Shown in pieces: positions 20,645 through 28,587 of a DNA stretch of 35,544 nucleotides. How positions within the stretch are numbered: position 1 is the first letter of the stretch; each line of letters opens with the position of its first letter. The notes under the pieces were generated by a model, which saw nothing but the letters and a program-made list of their open reading frames with translations, did not search any database and was not told the DNA's origin. The stretch comes from Anaerolineae bacterium (lineage in GTDB: Bacteria > Chloroflexota > Anaerolineae > Aggregatilineales > UBA3940), in the NCBI GenBank assembly GCA_016926255.1, contig JAFGOY010000062.1, positions 1 through 35,544 on the forward strand, read 5' to 3'. The translations under genes and the position numbers were made by a program.

Positions 20645-20770
20645 ATGGATATGTGGTTAGTATTTTTCTGGACGGGCCCGATTGGACTTGGTGTATTCCT
20701 GGCATCGTTGGGTGTGTTGTTCTGGGGCATCAACCAGGCCCGGCGGCAGGAACACGACGAAAAAGGTTAA
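20645..20770 (+). CDS. Predicted 41-residue single-pass membrane peptide
   Basis: An ATG is preceded by AAAGAGGAG at an ideal distance. It opens a frame of 41 codons: MDMWLVFFWTGPIGLGVF, a further hydrophobic stretch, then a charged tail QARRQEHDEKG. One transmembrane helix is likely, with positive residues after it suggesting a cytoplasmic C-terminus. I do not recognise the family. It lies between the MalT-like regulator and the acyltransferase-like gene, on the same strand. The strong ribosome site and clean topology support a real gene. Similarity elsewhere is untested. Confidence 0.6.
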   Translation: MDMWLVFFWTGPIGLGVFLASLGVLFWGINQARRQEHDEKG

Positions 20771-20782
20771 TAAACCACAGCC

Positions 20783-20823
20783 GACCGAGGGGGAGTGTGT
20801 GAACAAACCATACTCCCCTCGTC
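20783..20823 (+). terminator. Hairpin after the small membrane peptide
   Basis: GACCGAGGGGGAGTGTG and CATACTCCCCTCGTC form a long GC-rich hairpin with one bulge and a wobble. No T-run follows, so it could be a weak terminator, a processing site or an mRNA-stabilising structure before the acyltransferase-like gene. Confidence 0.4.
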
Positions 20824-20906
20824 ATTCCGACATGCTAATACGATTGAACTTATCACAAGTCAATGAATCGAAATGAACAAGAGAAAAAACAAAAGGAGAG
20901 ATTAAG

Positions 20907-22430
20907 ATGGCAACACTGATGAAAAAGGAAGTTAAAAAGGAAAAACTGGATACAGCGCTTGTTTTGCGCATTGGATTGGCGGTGGGATTGTCGGCGGTTA
21001 GCGGGATCATGCTGCTGTTTGCTTTTCAGCCCTATGGTCTGTGGCCGCTGGCCTGGATCGGGTTTGTGCCTTATCTAATAGCGCAGCACCGAATCCTTCC
21101 ACGGCGTCTGTCGGCGTTGGGGCCAGCAGTCGCACAGGGTGTCTGGCTTGGGCCTTTCTTTATGCGTTTCTTTGGGGTCGAGGCCCCCTGGATTTTGCAG
21201 TACCTGGGTGTGATCATTGCTCTGGTCAACTTGGCGGCAGGTGGCGGTGAGCGGGTATTCCATGAGCGCACGGGGTATCGGTGGTTTGTGCTGCAAGGGG
21301 TATTCAACTGGGTTGGGTTTGAAATGATCCGCGGGCTGATCCCGGTGACGAACACAACGGCGTTTATGGCGAATACAATGGCTCTTCAACCCTGGATCAT
21401 CCAGCCTATTGGGATATTCAGTATCTACGGGTTAAACCTGCTGGTGATGCTCTTCAACTTTGCAGTGGCCTACATTATTATTTCCGTGCTGGACAAGCCG
21501 CGGCAGCCGGACGGCGCAGCGGCAGCAATAATGCGCCCGGCGACGGTTTGGATGGTTGGCGCGATCGCGGCGACAGCCCTTTGGGTTGGTGGAAGCCTGC
21601 TGATGCTCAACAGTGCGCCGCAGAACCCGGAGACGGTTCGGGTTGCGACTTTGCAGCCGTACTTCGAAACACCAGGACATTTTGTAGATGCGGAGCAGCA
21701 GAAAGAACGACTCCAGATTATTTCGGAGCAAGCGCGTGAGGCGGCAGCACAAAACGCAGAAGTCATCCTGACGCCTGAACTGGCCTTCGGTTTCGATCCG
21801 CAGGTTGAATACACAGACGAGCTCAAGGCACTGGCAGCCGAAACGGGTGCTTATATCTTTGTTAATTACGGAGTGGATACCGGTGAAGGGTGGCGGAACG
21901 AGGCTGTACTGCTTTCACCTGAGGGCGAGTTCGGGGAGGTCTACGGCAAGAATCACGTGTTCCCTGGCGAACCGCGGATTATCACCGCAGGAGTTTATCC
22001 TGTGAATGAAACGCCGGTGGGGCGGCTGGCGAGCATTATCTGCCACGATGCGAATTTTACCGACTCAGCACGGCATCTGGCACGCAACGGCGCACAGTTG
22101 GTGAGTGTCGGATCGTTTGAGTGGTCTGGGTTCTCAGAGCACAAGTACACTCATGCGATAATGCGCGCTGTTGAAAACCGAGTTGCCGTAATCAAGGCCG
22201 ACTCATCGTACAGCTCCGCGATCATCGACCCCTATGGGCGGATTATCCAGCTCAGTGTCCTGACATTGGGTGGTCAGCAAATCCTGGTTGATGATGTGCC
22301 GCTCGGAACGGGGCAAACAGTGACATCACGGTTGGGTGATTGGTTGGGGTGGGCGGCGCTGGCAGGGCTGATTGGATTTACTGTATATATGTCAGTCGAA
22401 AAGCGGAATGCAAAACAGGCTACATCATAG
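20907..22430 (+). CDS. Apolipoprotein N-acyltransferase-like protein (nitrilase superfamily)
   Basis: This 507-residue protein has an N-terminal membrane part of about 240 residues with six or so hydrophobic segments, then a nitrilase-fold domain. The catalytic triad is visible: Glu291 in LTPELAF, Lys348 in VYGKNHVFPGE and Cys379 in SIICHDANF. This is the arrangement of Lnt, which N-acylates the terminal cysteine of lipoproteins. Residues after the cysteine (VSVGSFEWSGFSEHKYTHAIMRAVENRVAVIKAD) also fit Lnt. The start follows AAAAGGAGAG. If the host is a single-membrane bacterium, a classical Lnt role would be unusual. It may acylate lipoproteins of another kind or act as an amidase. Confidence 0.85.
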   Translation: MATLMKKEVKKEKLDTALVLRIGLAVGLSAVSGIMLLFAFQPYGLWPLAWIGFVPYLIAQHRILPRRLSALGPAVAQGVWLGPFFMRFFGVEAPWILQYLGVIIALVNLAAGGGERVFHERTGYRWFVLQGVFNWVGFEMIRGLIPVTNTTAFMANTMALQPWIIQPIGIFSIYGLNLLVMLFNFAVAYIIISVLDKPRQPDGAAAAIMRPATVWMVGAIAATALWVGGSLLMLNSAPQNPETVRVATLQPYFETPGHFVDAEQQKERLQIISEQAREAAAQNAEVILTPELAFGFDPQVEYTDELKALAAETGAYIFVNYGVDTGEGWRNEAVLLSPEGEFGEVYGKNHVFPGEPRIITAGVYPVNETPVGRLASIICHDANFTDSARHLARNGAQLVSVGSFEWSGFSEHKYTHAIMRAVENRVAVIKADSSYSSAIIDPYGRIIQLSVLTLGGQQILVDDVPLGTGQTVTSRLGDWLGWAALAGLIGFTVYMSVEKRNAKQATS

Positions 22431-22451
22431 ACTCTTTTACAGGAATTGAAT

Positions 22452-22691
22452 ATGCGGCACGTGACGATAAGAATAAAAGGACAACTTGACGCAGACTGGT
22501 CAGACTGGTTCGGTGGTTTGCAACTAACGCACCTGAACGACAATGAAAGCCTGCTCACTGGTGAGATAAAAGATCAGCCGGAATTGTACGGGGTGCTATC
22601 AAAGGTGCGCGATCTGGGTCTGGAACTTGTATCGGTCGACGTCAGGGGTCATCCTGAATCCGATCAGGTCAGTACAAACAAAAACAGTTAA
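22452..22691 (+). CDS. Small protein of unknown function (79 residues)
   Basis: The frame starts at an ATG preceded by AGGA and runs 79 codons. The N-terminal RHVTIRIKGQLDADWSDWFGGLQLTH, then LTGEIKDQPELYGVLSKVRDLGLELVSVD, predicts alternating strands and a helix in one compact domain. I recall similar short proteins with GQLDxxWSDWF and LxGxxxDQxxLxGxLxKxRDLGL patterns in several phyla, without an assigned function. No catalytic residues or membrane segment is seen. It is 21 bases downstream of the acyltransferase-like gene and probably shares its transcript. A strong terminator follows. Confidence 0.75.
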   Translation: MRHVTIRIKGQLDADWSDWFGGLQLTHLNDNESLLTGEIKDQPELYGVLSKVRDLGLELVSVDVRGHPESDQVSTNKNS

Positions 22692-22718
22692 TGGGTAATC
22701 AGTAGTTCGTAAAGAAAA

Positions 22719-22753
22719 CCCCGCCAGGAACAATTCTGGCGGGGTCACTTTTT
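22719..22753 (+). terminator. Rho-independent terminator after the 79-residue gene
   Basis: CCCCGCCAG pairs perfectly with CTGGCGGGG across an 8-base loop, and CACTTTTT follows. It closes the transcription unit of the acyltransferase-like and 79-residue genes. Confidence 0.85.
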
Positions 22754-22786
22754 CGATAGGGCAGCGGGGAGTTGAGCCGAACCGCT
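22754..22786 (+). repeat. Terminator-linked repeat tail, copy C
   Basis: The first 18 bases are identical to copy B at 17769-17786. The AGCGG/CCGCT stem and 14-base loop are also conserved. The 180 bases from here to the LysR gene hold no other gene that I can support. Confidence 0.6.
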
Positions 22787-22967
22787 CATCGAGCCAGTTG
22801 GCAAGCGATTTTTATCCAATCGGGAAGACTGGTATGATTCCAAGTACCTGCAAAGATTTCTCGATACCCACTTTCCAGGAGTACCGGCTATCACTGCACC
22901 CGTGTACCAGATTAAATGAATGGTAGACAATACATAAGACAGGTCTTCGAAATGAGGATGAATAGCC

Positions 22968-23900
22968 ATGCTTGACATCACAAGGTTGAACACGTTTGTG
23001 TGTGCAGCCGAAACTCTGAGCTTTTCAGAAGCTGGTAAAAGGCTGCACCTTGCTCAGTCAACGATCAGCCATCACATAAAGACTCTGGAAAAGAACCTGG
23101 GAGTAGACCTGTTCGAACGTTCTGGATCGGGCATAAAGCTGACCGAAGCCGGTCGGCTGCTGCTGCCCCATGCCCGGAAGTTGATCCACCAGTCGATAGA
23201 TATCAGGGAGATGATGGGATCCCTTCAACAACGCATAGTGGGGCATCTCAGAATCGCGTGCAGCACCACTGCCGGAAAGTATGTCCTGCCTCAGCTTGCC
23301 GCACGTTTTCGCGAACGAAACCCCCTGATCTCGGTCAGCATCCCCGCCTGCTCCCCCGAAAACGCCATCCAGCGCCTGGTTGATGGGGAGTCGAACCTGG
23401 CCGTCGTTAGCTACGAAGTCTCTGGTGAAGGGCTTGAGCACCAGGAATTTGCCACTGACTCGATAATTTTGATCGTCCCTGCCGGTCATCTCTGGGCCCG
23501 GCGATCGTCGATTGACCCGGAAGAACTGATCGAGGAACGCATCGTGATGCGCTCGCCGGGTTCCGGGACGCGCAGGGTGCTGCTGGCCGAGTTAGCCAAA
23601 CATGATATCGGGATAGATGATCTCAACATTTTTCTTGAACTTGGGAATGCTGAAGCGATTGTCAGAACGGTGGCCGAGGGATACGGCGTGTCGTTTGTCT
23701 CGCGGCTGGCAACCGAATGTCTGTTGGCCCGCAGGGAAGTTGTGGAAGTGCTGGTAAATGACTTCGATCTGCACCGCAAGATTTACATGGTGCGCCGCAC
23801 TATCGATGCCCCGAACCGGGCACAGGATGCCTTCTGGCGATTCATCCACGATCCGGCGAACGCCGATCTTCTTCGTATGCTGGGAAGCCGTGAACACTAA
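22968..23900 (+). CDS. LysR-family transcriptional regulator (CysL/CbbR-like)
   Basis: This 310-residue regulator has the LysR winged helix-turn-helix at the N-terminus: ETLSFSEAGKRLHLAQSTISHHIKTLEKNLGVDLFER. The periplasmic-binding-like effector domain follows. Features such as GHLRIACSTTAGKYVLPQLAARF and the later SPGSGTRR and EAIVRTVAEGYGVSFVSR are typical of the CysL, CbbR and CysB group. Those proteins often control sulfur or carbon assimilation. A GAGGAT ribosome site precedes the ATG. It converges on the minus-strand sulfur operon, so a role in sulfur control is plausible but is inference from position and subfamily. Its own target promoter is not evident. Confidence 0.92.
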   Translation: MLDITRLNTFVCAAETLSFSEAGKRLHLAQSTISHHIKTLEKNLGVDLFERSGSGIKLTEAGRLLLPHARKLIHQSIDIREMMGSLQQRIVGHLRIACSTTAGKYVLPQLAARFRERNPLISVSIPACSPENAIQRLVDGESNLAVVSYEVSGEGLEHQEFATDSIILIVPAGHLWARRSSIDPEELIEERIVMRSPGSGTRRVLLAELAKHDIGIDDLNIFLELGNAEAIVRTVAEGYGVSFVSRLATECLLARREVVEVLVNDFDLHRKIYMVRRTIDAPNRAQDAFWRFIHDPANADLLRMLGSREH

Positions 23901-23922
23901 TTAAGCGGGTCTACCCAGGCCA

Positions 23923-23958
23923 GAAAAGCATCAGCGCCCTTCGATCTGAAGGGCGCTG
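23923..23958 (-). terminator. Terminator of the sulfur operon
   Basis: A perfect 11-bp stem, CAGCGCCCTTC with GAAGGGCGCTG, has a 5-base loop. Read on the minus strand it is followed by ATGCTTTTC, so it best serves the minus-strand operon ending at dsrE. It may also stop the converging lysR transcript. Confidence 0.7.
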
Positions 23959-23988
23959 AGTGTGTCTCGGAAAGTTGTTCCCGACTTA

Positions 23989-24351
23989 TTAGAAGGTGAA
24001 GGTCATCGTCGCGCCATCGGCTTCCATCAGGAAGGGCGGCAGCGGTTCGACCACGATGCGCTCATCACGCCGGTCTTCAGCATTGATACCTTTGTTTTCC
24101 AACGCGAGCAGGCACAGAGTCACTCTTTCAGCAGACTCGATGAGTGTGTCCCACAGATCAACCGGGTTGGGCAGCCCTTTGGGGGTGCCGAGCTTCTCCA
24201 GCTCACCCTTGAGCGACCAGCGAGCGCCCGCCGGGCAGAAGAAGTAGTAAACTTCGTAATCAAGGGCAATCCCCGAAGTAGCAAAGATCAGGGATGGCAT
24301 GATGCTCGCCGGAGTGTCGCCGTTGCAAACAATTACCATTTTTTCAGCCAT
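23989..24351 (-). CDS. DsrE-family sulfur-carrier-like protein
   Basis: This 120-residue protein has the DsrE/F fold pattern: an N-terminal strand MVIVCNGD, helix SIMPSLIFATSGIAL, strand YEVYYFFCPAG, and a late VTLCLLALENKGI. Cysteines are at 9, 39 and 80, and the one in the VTLC strand sits where DsrE proteins carry a persulfide-accepting cysteine. DsrE-type proteins exchange sulfane sulfur with TusA partners, and a TusA is encoded at the other end of this operon. A clear AAGGAGAA ribosome site precedes the ATG. It is the last gene before the terminator. Confidence 0.85.
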   Translation of the reverse strand: MAEKMVIVCNGDTPASIMPSLIFATSGIALDYEVYYFFCPAGARWSLKGELEKLGTPKGLPNPVDLWDTLIESAERVTLCLLALENKGINAEDRRDERIVVEPLPPFLMEADGATMTFTF

Positions 24352-24389
24352 ATTATTTCTCCTTGTTCATGTGATAGATAGTTCTACAA

Positions 24390-24527
24390 TCAATCGGTTC
24401 CAGCAGACGCCAGAACCTGTTCGGCTTGGCGCTGAAGAGCCTTCTGTTTCACAGCCTCGAAGTAAATCGCCAGCGGGCGATATGCCAGCCAGCTTCACGT
24501 TCCGATTCCCGTCTCAATAGCCAGCAT
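24390..24527 (-). pseudogene. Broken duplicate of the qmoC-like C-terminal end
   Basis: The minus-strand frame reads MLAIETGIGT, stop, SWLAYRPLAIYFEAVKQK and so on to a stop. It aligns without gaps to the end of the QmoC-like gene at 25113 (MLVIEVPFGKWAHLAYRPLAIYFQRVKE). The in-frame TGA falls exactly where the intact gene has Trp (TGG). The rest of the gene, including all iron-sulfur and most membrane segments, is missing. It is a remnant of a duplication of the operon end, left between the cyclic-nucleotide-domain gene and dsrE. Confidence 0.8.
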
Positions 24528-24608
24528 ACATTGGCCAGGGATGGGATGCGGTGCGACTCTGCTGCGTGCCGCTACATTCTCTTTATCCCTGTACAACCGC
24601 TTCTCCAG

Positions 24609-25067
24609 CTAAGGGCCAACTAGGCTGGCAAAGCGAATATGCATATTCTTCATCCGCGTGCGCATAATCTGCGCGAGGCGGTACATCAGTATGCAGCCAG
24701 CTTCACGATCTTCTTCCATCAGATCTCGGATGTAGGCGGCGTTAAACTTGACCAGGCGTGTGTCTTTGGCGGCGATGGCACAGAAAGAGTAGAGATGCGG
24801 CACAACCAGCGCTGACCAGCCAATTGTGTCACCTTCTACACTTAATGTTGAGAGATGGGCGTGATGGATACGCTCCGAGTCGTGGGCCATTTTGAGTTCG
24901 ATAGAACCACTCAAAATGAGGTAGATGAAATCTGCTGCGTCACCTTCATGAAAGAGCCACTCGTCAGTTTTAAGCGTAATTTCCTCGCCTTCCATTGCCA
25001 GGTCTCTGAAATACTTATCCAGCCCGACGAACAACGGAAAACGGCGCAATATTTCGATAGAAATCAT
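24609..25067 (-). CDS. Single-domain cyclic-nucleotide-binding (CRP-like sensor) protein
   Basis: This 152-residue protein has one cyclic-nucleotide-binding fold: LKTDEWLFHEGDAADFIYLILSGSIEL, then GDTIGWSALVVPHLYSFCAIA. No helix-turn-helix follows, so it is not a complete CRP. The phosphate-binding cassette lacks the usual FGE and the Arg-x-Ala motif, so cAMP binding as in CRP is unlikely. It may sense another ligand or a protein partner. The ATG follows a strong AGGAGG site. It is embedded in the operon directly after the qmoC-like gene, suggesting a regulatory or structural link with the membrane complex. Confidence 0.85.
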   Translation of the reverse strand: MISIEILRRFPLFVGLDKYFRDLAMEGEEITLKTDEWLFHEGDAADFIYLILSGSIELKMAHDSERIHHAHLSTLSVEGDTIGWSALVVPHLYSFCAIAAKDTRLVKFNAAYIRDLMEEDREAGCILMYRLAQIMRTRMKNMHIRFASLVGP

Positions 25068-25112
25068 CTCATACCTCCTATGTACATTCCACGCCCTGAG
25101 ATTAAAGATTGC

Positions 25113-26252
25113 TCAGGCACCAGATGAGGCCAGGCGCTCCTTCCTGGCTTGCTGTTCCACTGCAAGCTCTTTTACTCTCTGGAAATAGATTGCCAGGGGA
25201 CGATAAGCCAGATGTGCCCATTTCCCAAACGGCACTTCGATCACCAGCATGGGGACCATCATCGAAAGATGGATAACATAGATGGTGTAGGTAGCCAGAG
25301 GCAGGCCAAGATAGCGGAACAGATGCACCAGGATACCGGTCACCGCACCGATCAGAAGCAAGATCGGGAAGAGCCAGTCACTCAGGTGAGAGAACCGATG
25401 CATCTGGCGAATCTTCTTGAAGCGTCCCCACAATGCCGCCCCCGCGCCATAGATCAGCGCGATTGTCGCGTAGTAGCCCACCCAGCGCTGGGGATGCCAG
25501 AACGGATAGATATTGTCCGTCTGGAACCAGGGCAGGAGGAACAGGATCAGCACCAGCATCGTGACGTACCCGCTGACCAGGATCAGGTGGTTGATCCAGG
25601 GACGTTTTTCATCGCACTTCGAGAAGCGCTCCTGGGTAACAAAGTTATAGGCCAGCTGCCATGCCTCGGTGATGTAGAGCACGAGCGGAACCTGTGCATC
25701 GGTTCCCTTCCGGATGATGAAGTGATGCATACGGGCGACGTTGGTCAGCAGGAAGAACGACAGGAGACCGGCCATGACCCAGTCGAGGAGATGGATCATA
25801 TCGACCGGGGCAAAGGTGTTCAATTCTACCTGCCCGGTGACCATCGGGCCGTGAAAGACGATGAACGCCAGTACGACCAGCACCGCGGTGATCAGCACCG
25901 AAATCACTTCCCACGCTGGCGAGGTATAAAACAGGCGGCCAAGCCCTGTCCAGTCATACTGTGCGGTGAGCCAGCGCCGCAGGGTCATCTGCGCTTCGGC
26001 GGGTTCGGCCTCGCGCGGACACGTTGCCGAGCAGTCGCCGCAGTAGTAGCACAGCCAGGGATCGGGACTGTGGAGGATGTCCTCCTTCAATCCGACCTGT
26101 ATCCGGCGGATGTTGTTGCGCGGGAACGGCGTTTCGTCGGTGCTCAATGGGCAGACCGCCGTACAGTTGCCGCAGTTGAAGCAGGCTTCGATAGGTACGT
26201 CGCCAAACTGCTTCAGTTCATTCAGCAGACCGGGATCGACACGTTTGCTCAT
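25113..26252 (-). CDS. QmoC-like protein: two [4Fe-4S] clusters fused to a cytochrome b-type membrane domain
   Basis: This 379-residue protein combines HdrC- and HdrE-like parts, as in QmoC. Two [4Fe-4S] motifs are visible: Cys24, 27, 30 and 34 in CFNCGNCTAVCP, and Cys68, 71, 74 and 78 in CYYCGDCSATCP. About five or six membrane helices follow, with paired histidines (for example RMHHFI and IHLSMMVP) that could hold heme b and exchange electrons with quinones. The ATG at 26252 follows GGGAGGTG and overlaps the upstream stop by 4 bases. A longer frame from 26348 lacks support. In Qmo complexes this subunit passes electrons between the quinone pool and the flavin subunits encoded just upstream. 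The direction here is unknown. Confidence 0.9.
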   Translation of the reverse strand: MSKRVDPGLLNELKQFGDVPIEACFNCGNCTAVCPLSTDETPFPRNNIRRIQVGLKEDILHSPDPWLCYYCGDCSATCPREAEPAEAQMTLRRWLTAQYDWTGLGRLFYTSPAWEVISVLITAVLVVLAFIVFHGPMVTGQVELNTFAPVDMIHLLDWVMAGLLSFFLLTNVARMHHFIIRKGTDAQVPLVLYITEAWQLAYNFVTQERFSKCDEKRPWINHLILVSGYVTMLVLILFLLPWFQTDNIYPFWHPQRWVGYYATIALIYGAGAALWGRFKKIRQMHRFSHLSDWLFPILLLIGAVTGILVHLFRYLGLPLATYTIYVIHLSMMVPMLVIEVPFGKWAHLAYRPLAIYFQRVKELAVEQQARKERLASSGA

Positions 26253-26548
26253 GAGGCACCTCCCTTTACCTTCTGATACTGGTAATACTCGCCATCCATC
26301 CCTACCTCGGCGACCAGATCGTATTTTTTCAGGGCAGTGATATGCCACAGCACCTCATGAGAGGACACTCCTGACAGTTCGGCGATCTCCGGCACTGTCC
26401 GGGGTTCGTCACCCATTGCCTTGAAGATTTCTTTTCGAACAGCATTGTGCTCCTTGAGAAGCGCCTGAGTCCGATCTACGGTATCTCTGTACTGCTCGCG
26501 GAGTTGTTTGAGTAATTGTGCGCGTGTTTTTTTGTCTTCGGTACTCAT
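26249..26548 (-). CDS. Small winged-helix protein within the Qmo-like operon
   Basis: This 99-residue protein has an N-terminal charged coiled stretch and then a winged helix-turn-helix: EIFKAMGDEPRTVPEIAELSGVSSHEVLWHITALKKYDLV, ending in a short beta wing. It resembles ArsR-like DNA-binding folds but has no obvious metal-binding cysteines. It overlaps the upstream QmoB-like gene by 4 bases and the downstream qmoC-like gene by 4 bases, so it is tightly co-translated with the complex. A DNA-binding regulator is the simplest reading. A structural role with the complex is possible given the strict coupling. Confidence 0.8.
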   Translation of the reverse strand: MSTEDKKTRAQLLKQLREQYRDTVDRTQALLKEHNAVRKEIFKAMGDEPRTVPEIAELSGVSSHEVLWHITALKKYDLVAEVGMDGEYYQYQKVKGGAS

Positions 26549-28587
26549 CGAGCTGCCTCCAGGGTTGGAAGTTCGCCGACTATGGCGTCGATCATCGCCT
26601 CATACTGCGCCAGGGTCCATCCCTGAACGTCAATCGCAAGGTTGGGGCAGGCGCTCACACAGACCCCGCAGCCGACACAGTTGGCCGGTGTGACCACCGC
26701 CCTCTGTACTTCGGCCCCGTTGACGGTGACCGTCTCCAGGGCAATCGCGTCTTCGTAGCAACAGACCTCGACGCACGCGCCTGTGCCATCACACAGATCG
26801 TGATTGACGACCGCGACAAAGGGTTCCAGTTCGACCTCCCCCGTGCCGAGAAGCACGGAGACCTTCGCAGCGGCAGCCGATGCAGCGGCGCTGCTTTCCT
26901 GGATATTCATCGGCCCCTGCGCGGTACCGGCCAGCACGATCCCCGGCACAGCCGTTTCGACGGGGCGCAGCTTGGGATGGACTTCGGCCAGGAAGCTGTC
27001 GCTGCCCTTTGAGATTTTCAACATGCTGATGATGTCATCAATCGCTCTGGGCTTGACACCCACAGCGAGCACCACCAGATCGACCGGCACTTCGATCTCT
27101 TCGCCCCAGGTCAGGTAATCGTTGAGGGTCAGCAGCGGCTGATCGCCGTTTTCCCTGTTGACTGTCGGGCGCTCCTCGTTATGGAAACGCAGGAAGCGCA
27201 CCGCCTGATGTGAGGCTTTGATATACAGGTCTTCATGCCCACGCCCGTAGGTTCGGATATCCTCGTAGGCATCGTAGACGTTGATGTCAGGATAACGATC
27301 CTTGACCACATTCAGCGTGTGGAGCAGGGCTGAACAGCAGATGCGAGAGCAGTATTCGTTGAGACTGCCGTCTTCATGCGGCTCGTGGATTCCGTCGACC
27401 TCGCGGCTGCCCACACAGTGGATCGCCGCTATATTCTTTACCCGGCGGCCATTCCACTCCAGGGGAGCATCGCCGTTGAGGGCCAGCAGGCGGATGAACT
27501 GCGGGAGGGTGATCACTTCCGGCAGTATGCCGTATCCGTATTCACCTTCGCGCGGTTCGTAGAGATCGAAACCGGTGGCGACGACAATCGCGCCGACCGT
27601 CAGGTCGATCGTTTCCGGCCTGTTTTCCAGGACGACCGGTTTGCCGTCGAGGGTCAGTTCCAGCCGACCATCAGGGCAGTTGGCCCAATCGACTGCCGGG
27701 GTCGATGGATAGCAACCATCGTAAGCCCGGTAGATCACCTTGCGGGTCGTCAGACCGTAGTTGAATTCGTCGGGGACTTCGATTTCGCAGGCCGCCATCG
27801 CCGCATCCGCGATATCCTCACTCACGCCGCGCTGATCCTGGCGGATCGTGGCATGGAAATCGCCGACATAACCATGCAGGCCAACCAGCTCGGCCTGAGT
27901 GTAAATCGTGATATTGGGATGTTCGACAACCCTGTCGATCAATCCGCCCAGTGCTTCACGAGCGGGTTCATCTACCGGGAAGGTTGTTTCAAGCTGGGCC
28001 ATCCGCCCGCCGATGAAGGGCGTTTTCTCGATCAGGCTGGCTTTGATCCCGCGCCGGGCAATATCGAGTGCCGCACGCAGGCCCGCGACCCCGCCGCCGA
28101 TGATCAGCGCGTGCTTTTCGGCATCGAGCTTGATCGACTCCAGGGGTTCGAGCATCCGCGACTTGGCGATGCCCGCCGAAAGCAGGCGGATCGCCTTTTC
28201 ACTCGCGCCTTCAGGATCATTGTGATGCACCCAGCTGTCCTGCTCTCGAATGCCGACGTGGTGATAGAGATAGGGGTTCAGCCCGGCCCGTGTGACTGCT
28301 CCCCGGAAGGTCGTTTCATGCAGCGAAGGGGCACAGGCCCCGACGATTACGCGGTTGACGCCATGTTCTTTGATGTCCTGCTCGATCAACGCCTGCCCCG
28401 CGTCTGAACACATCGACATATCGGTGCGGGAGATGACGACATTGGGCAGCTTGCTGACCGCCTCGGCGACCTTTTCACAATCGACGACTTCGCTGATATT
28501 GCCCCCGCAGTAGCAGGTATAGACGGCAATGCGGGGTTCTTCCTGGCCTTCGGAAGGTGGAGTCTGGTTTTGTTCGATTTCAGACAT
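26545..28587 (-). CDS. HdrA/QmoB-like flavin and iron-sulfur oxidoreductase subunit
   Basis: This 680-residue HdrA-family subunit has an N-terminal cysteine segment, TCYCGGNISE. FAD-binding LIIGGGVAGLRAALDIA lies near residues 161-177, with further flavin motifs later. A C-terminal double ferredoxin follows. The second cluster is canonical (Cys637, 640, 643 and 647). The first reads CDGTGACVEVCC, with Thr602 where the second cysteine is expected and an extra Cys610, so the cluster may be altered. In Hdr and Qmo complexes HdrA-type subunits hold FAD for electron transfer or bifurcation. The ATG at 28587 follows AAGGAATTGG and overlaps the upstream stop by 8 bases. A longer frame from 28758 adds an implausible N-terminus. 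Confidence 0.92.
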   Translation of the reverse strand: MSEIEQNQTPPSEGQEEPRIAVYTCYCGGNISEVVDCEKVAEAVSKLPNVVISRTDMSMCSDAGQALIEQDIKEHGVNRVIVGACAPSLHETTFRGAVTRAGLNPYLYHHVGIREQDSWVHHNDPEGASEKAIRLLSAGIAKSRMLEPLESIKLDAEKHALIIGGGVAGLRAALDIARRGIKASLIEKTPFIGGRMAQLETTFPVDEPAREALGGLIDRVVEHPNITIYTQAELVGLHGYVGDFHATIRQDQRGVSEDIADAAMAACEIEVPDEFNYGLTTRKVIYRAYDGCYPSTPAVDWANCPDGRLELTLDGKPVVLENRPETIDLTVGAIVVATGFDLYEPREGEYGYGILPEVITLPQFIRLLALNGDAPLEWNGRRVKNIAAIHCVGSREVDGIHEPHEDGSLNEYCSRICCSALLHTLNVVKDRYPDINVYDAYEDIRTYGRGHEDLYIKASHQAVRFLRFHNEERPTVNRENGDQPLLTLNDYLTWGEEIEVPVDLVVLAVGVKPRAIDDIISMLKISKGSDSFLAEVHPKLRPVETAVPGIVLAGTAQGPMNIQESSAAASAAAAKVSVLLGTGEVELEPFVAVVNHDLCDGTGACVEVCCYEDAIALETVTVNGAEVQRAVVTPANCVGCGVCVSACPNLAIDVQGWTLAQYEAMIDAIVGELPTLEAAR

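Noticed and set aside
22745-22993. An 82-codon minus-strand frame between the terminator and the LysR gene
   Set aside because: It spans the repeat tail and the LysR start, has no clear ribosome site and shows no recognisable domain.
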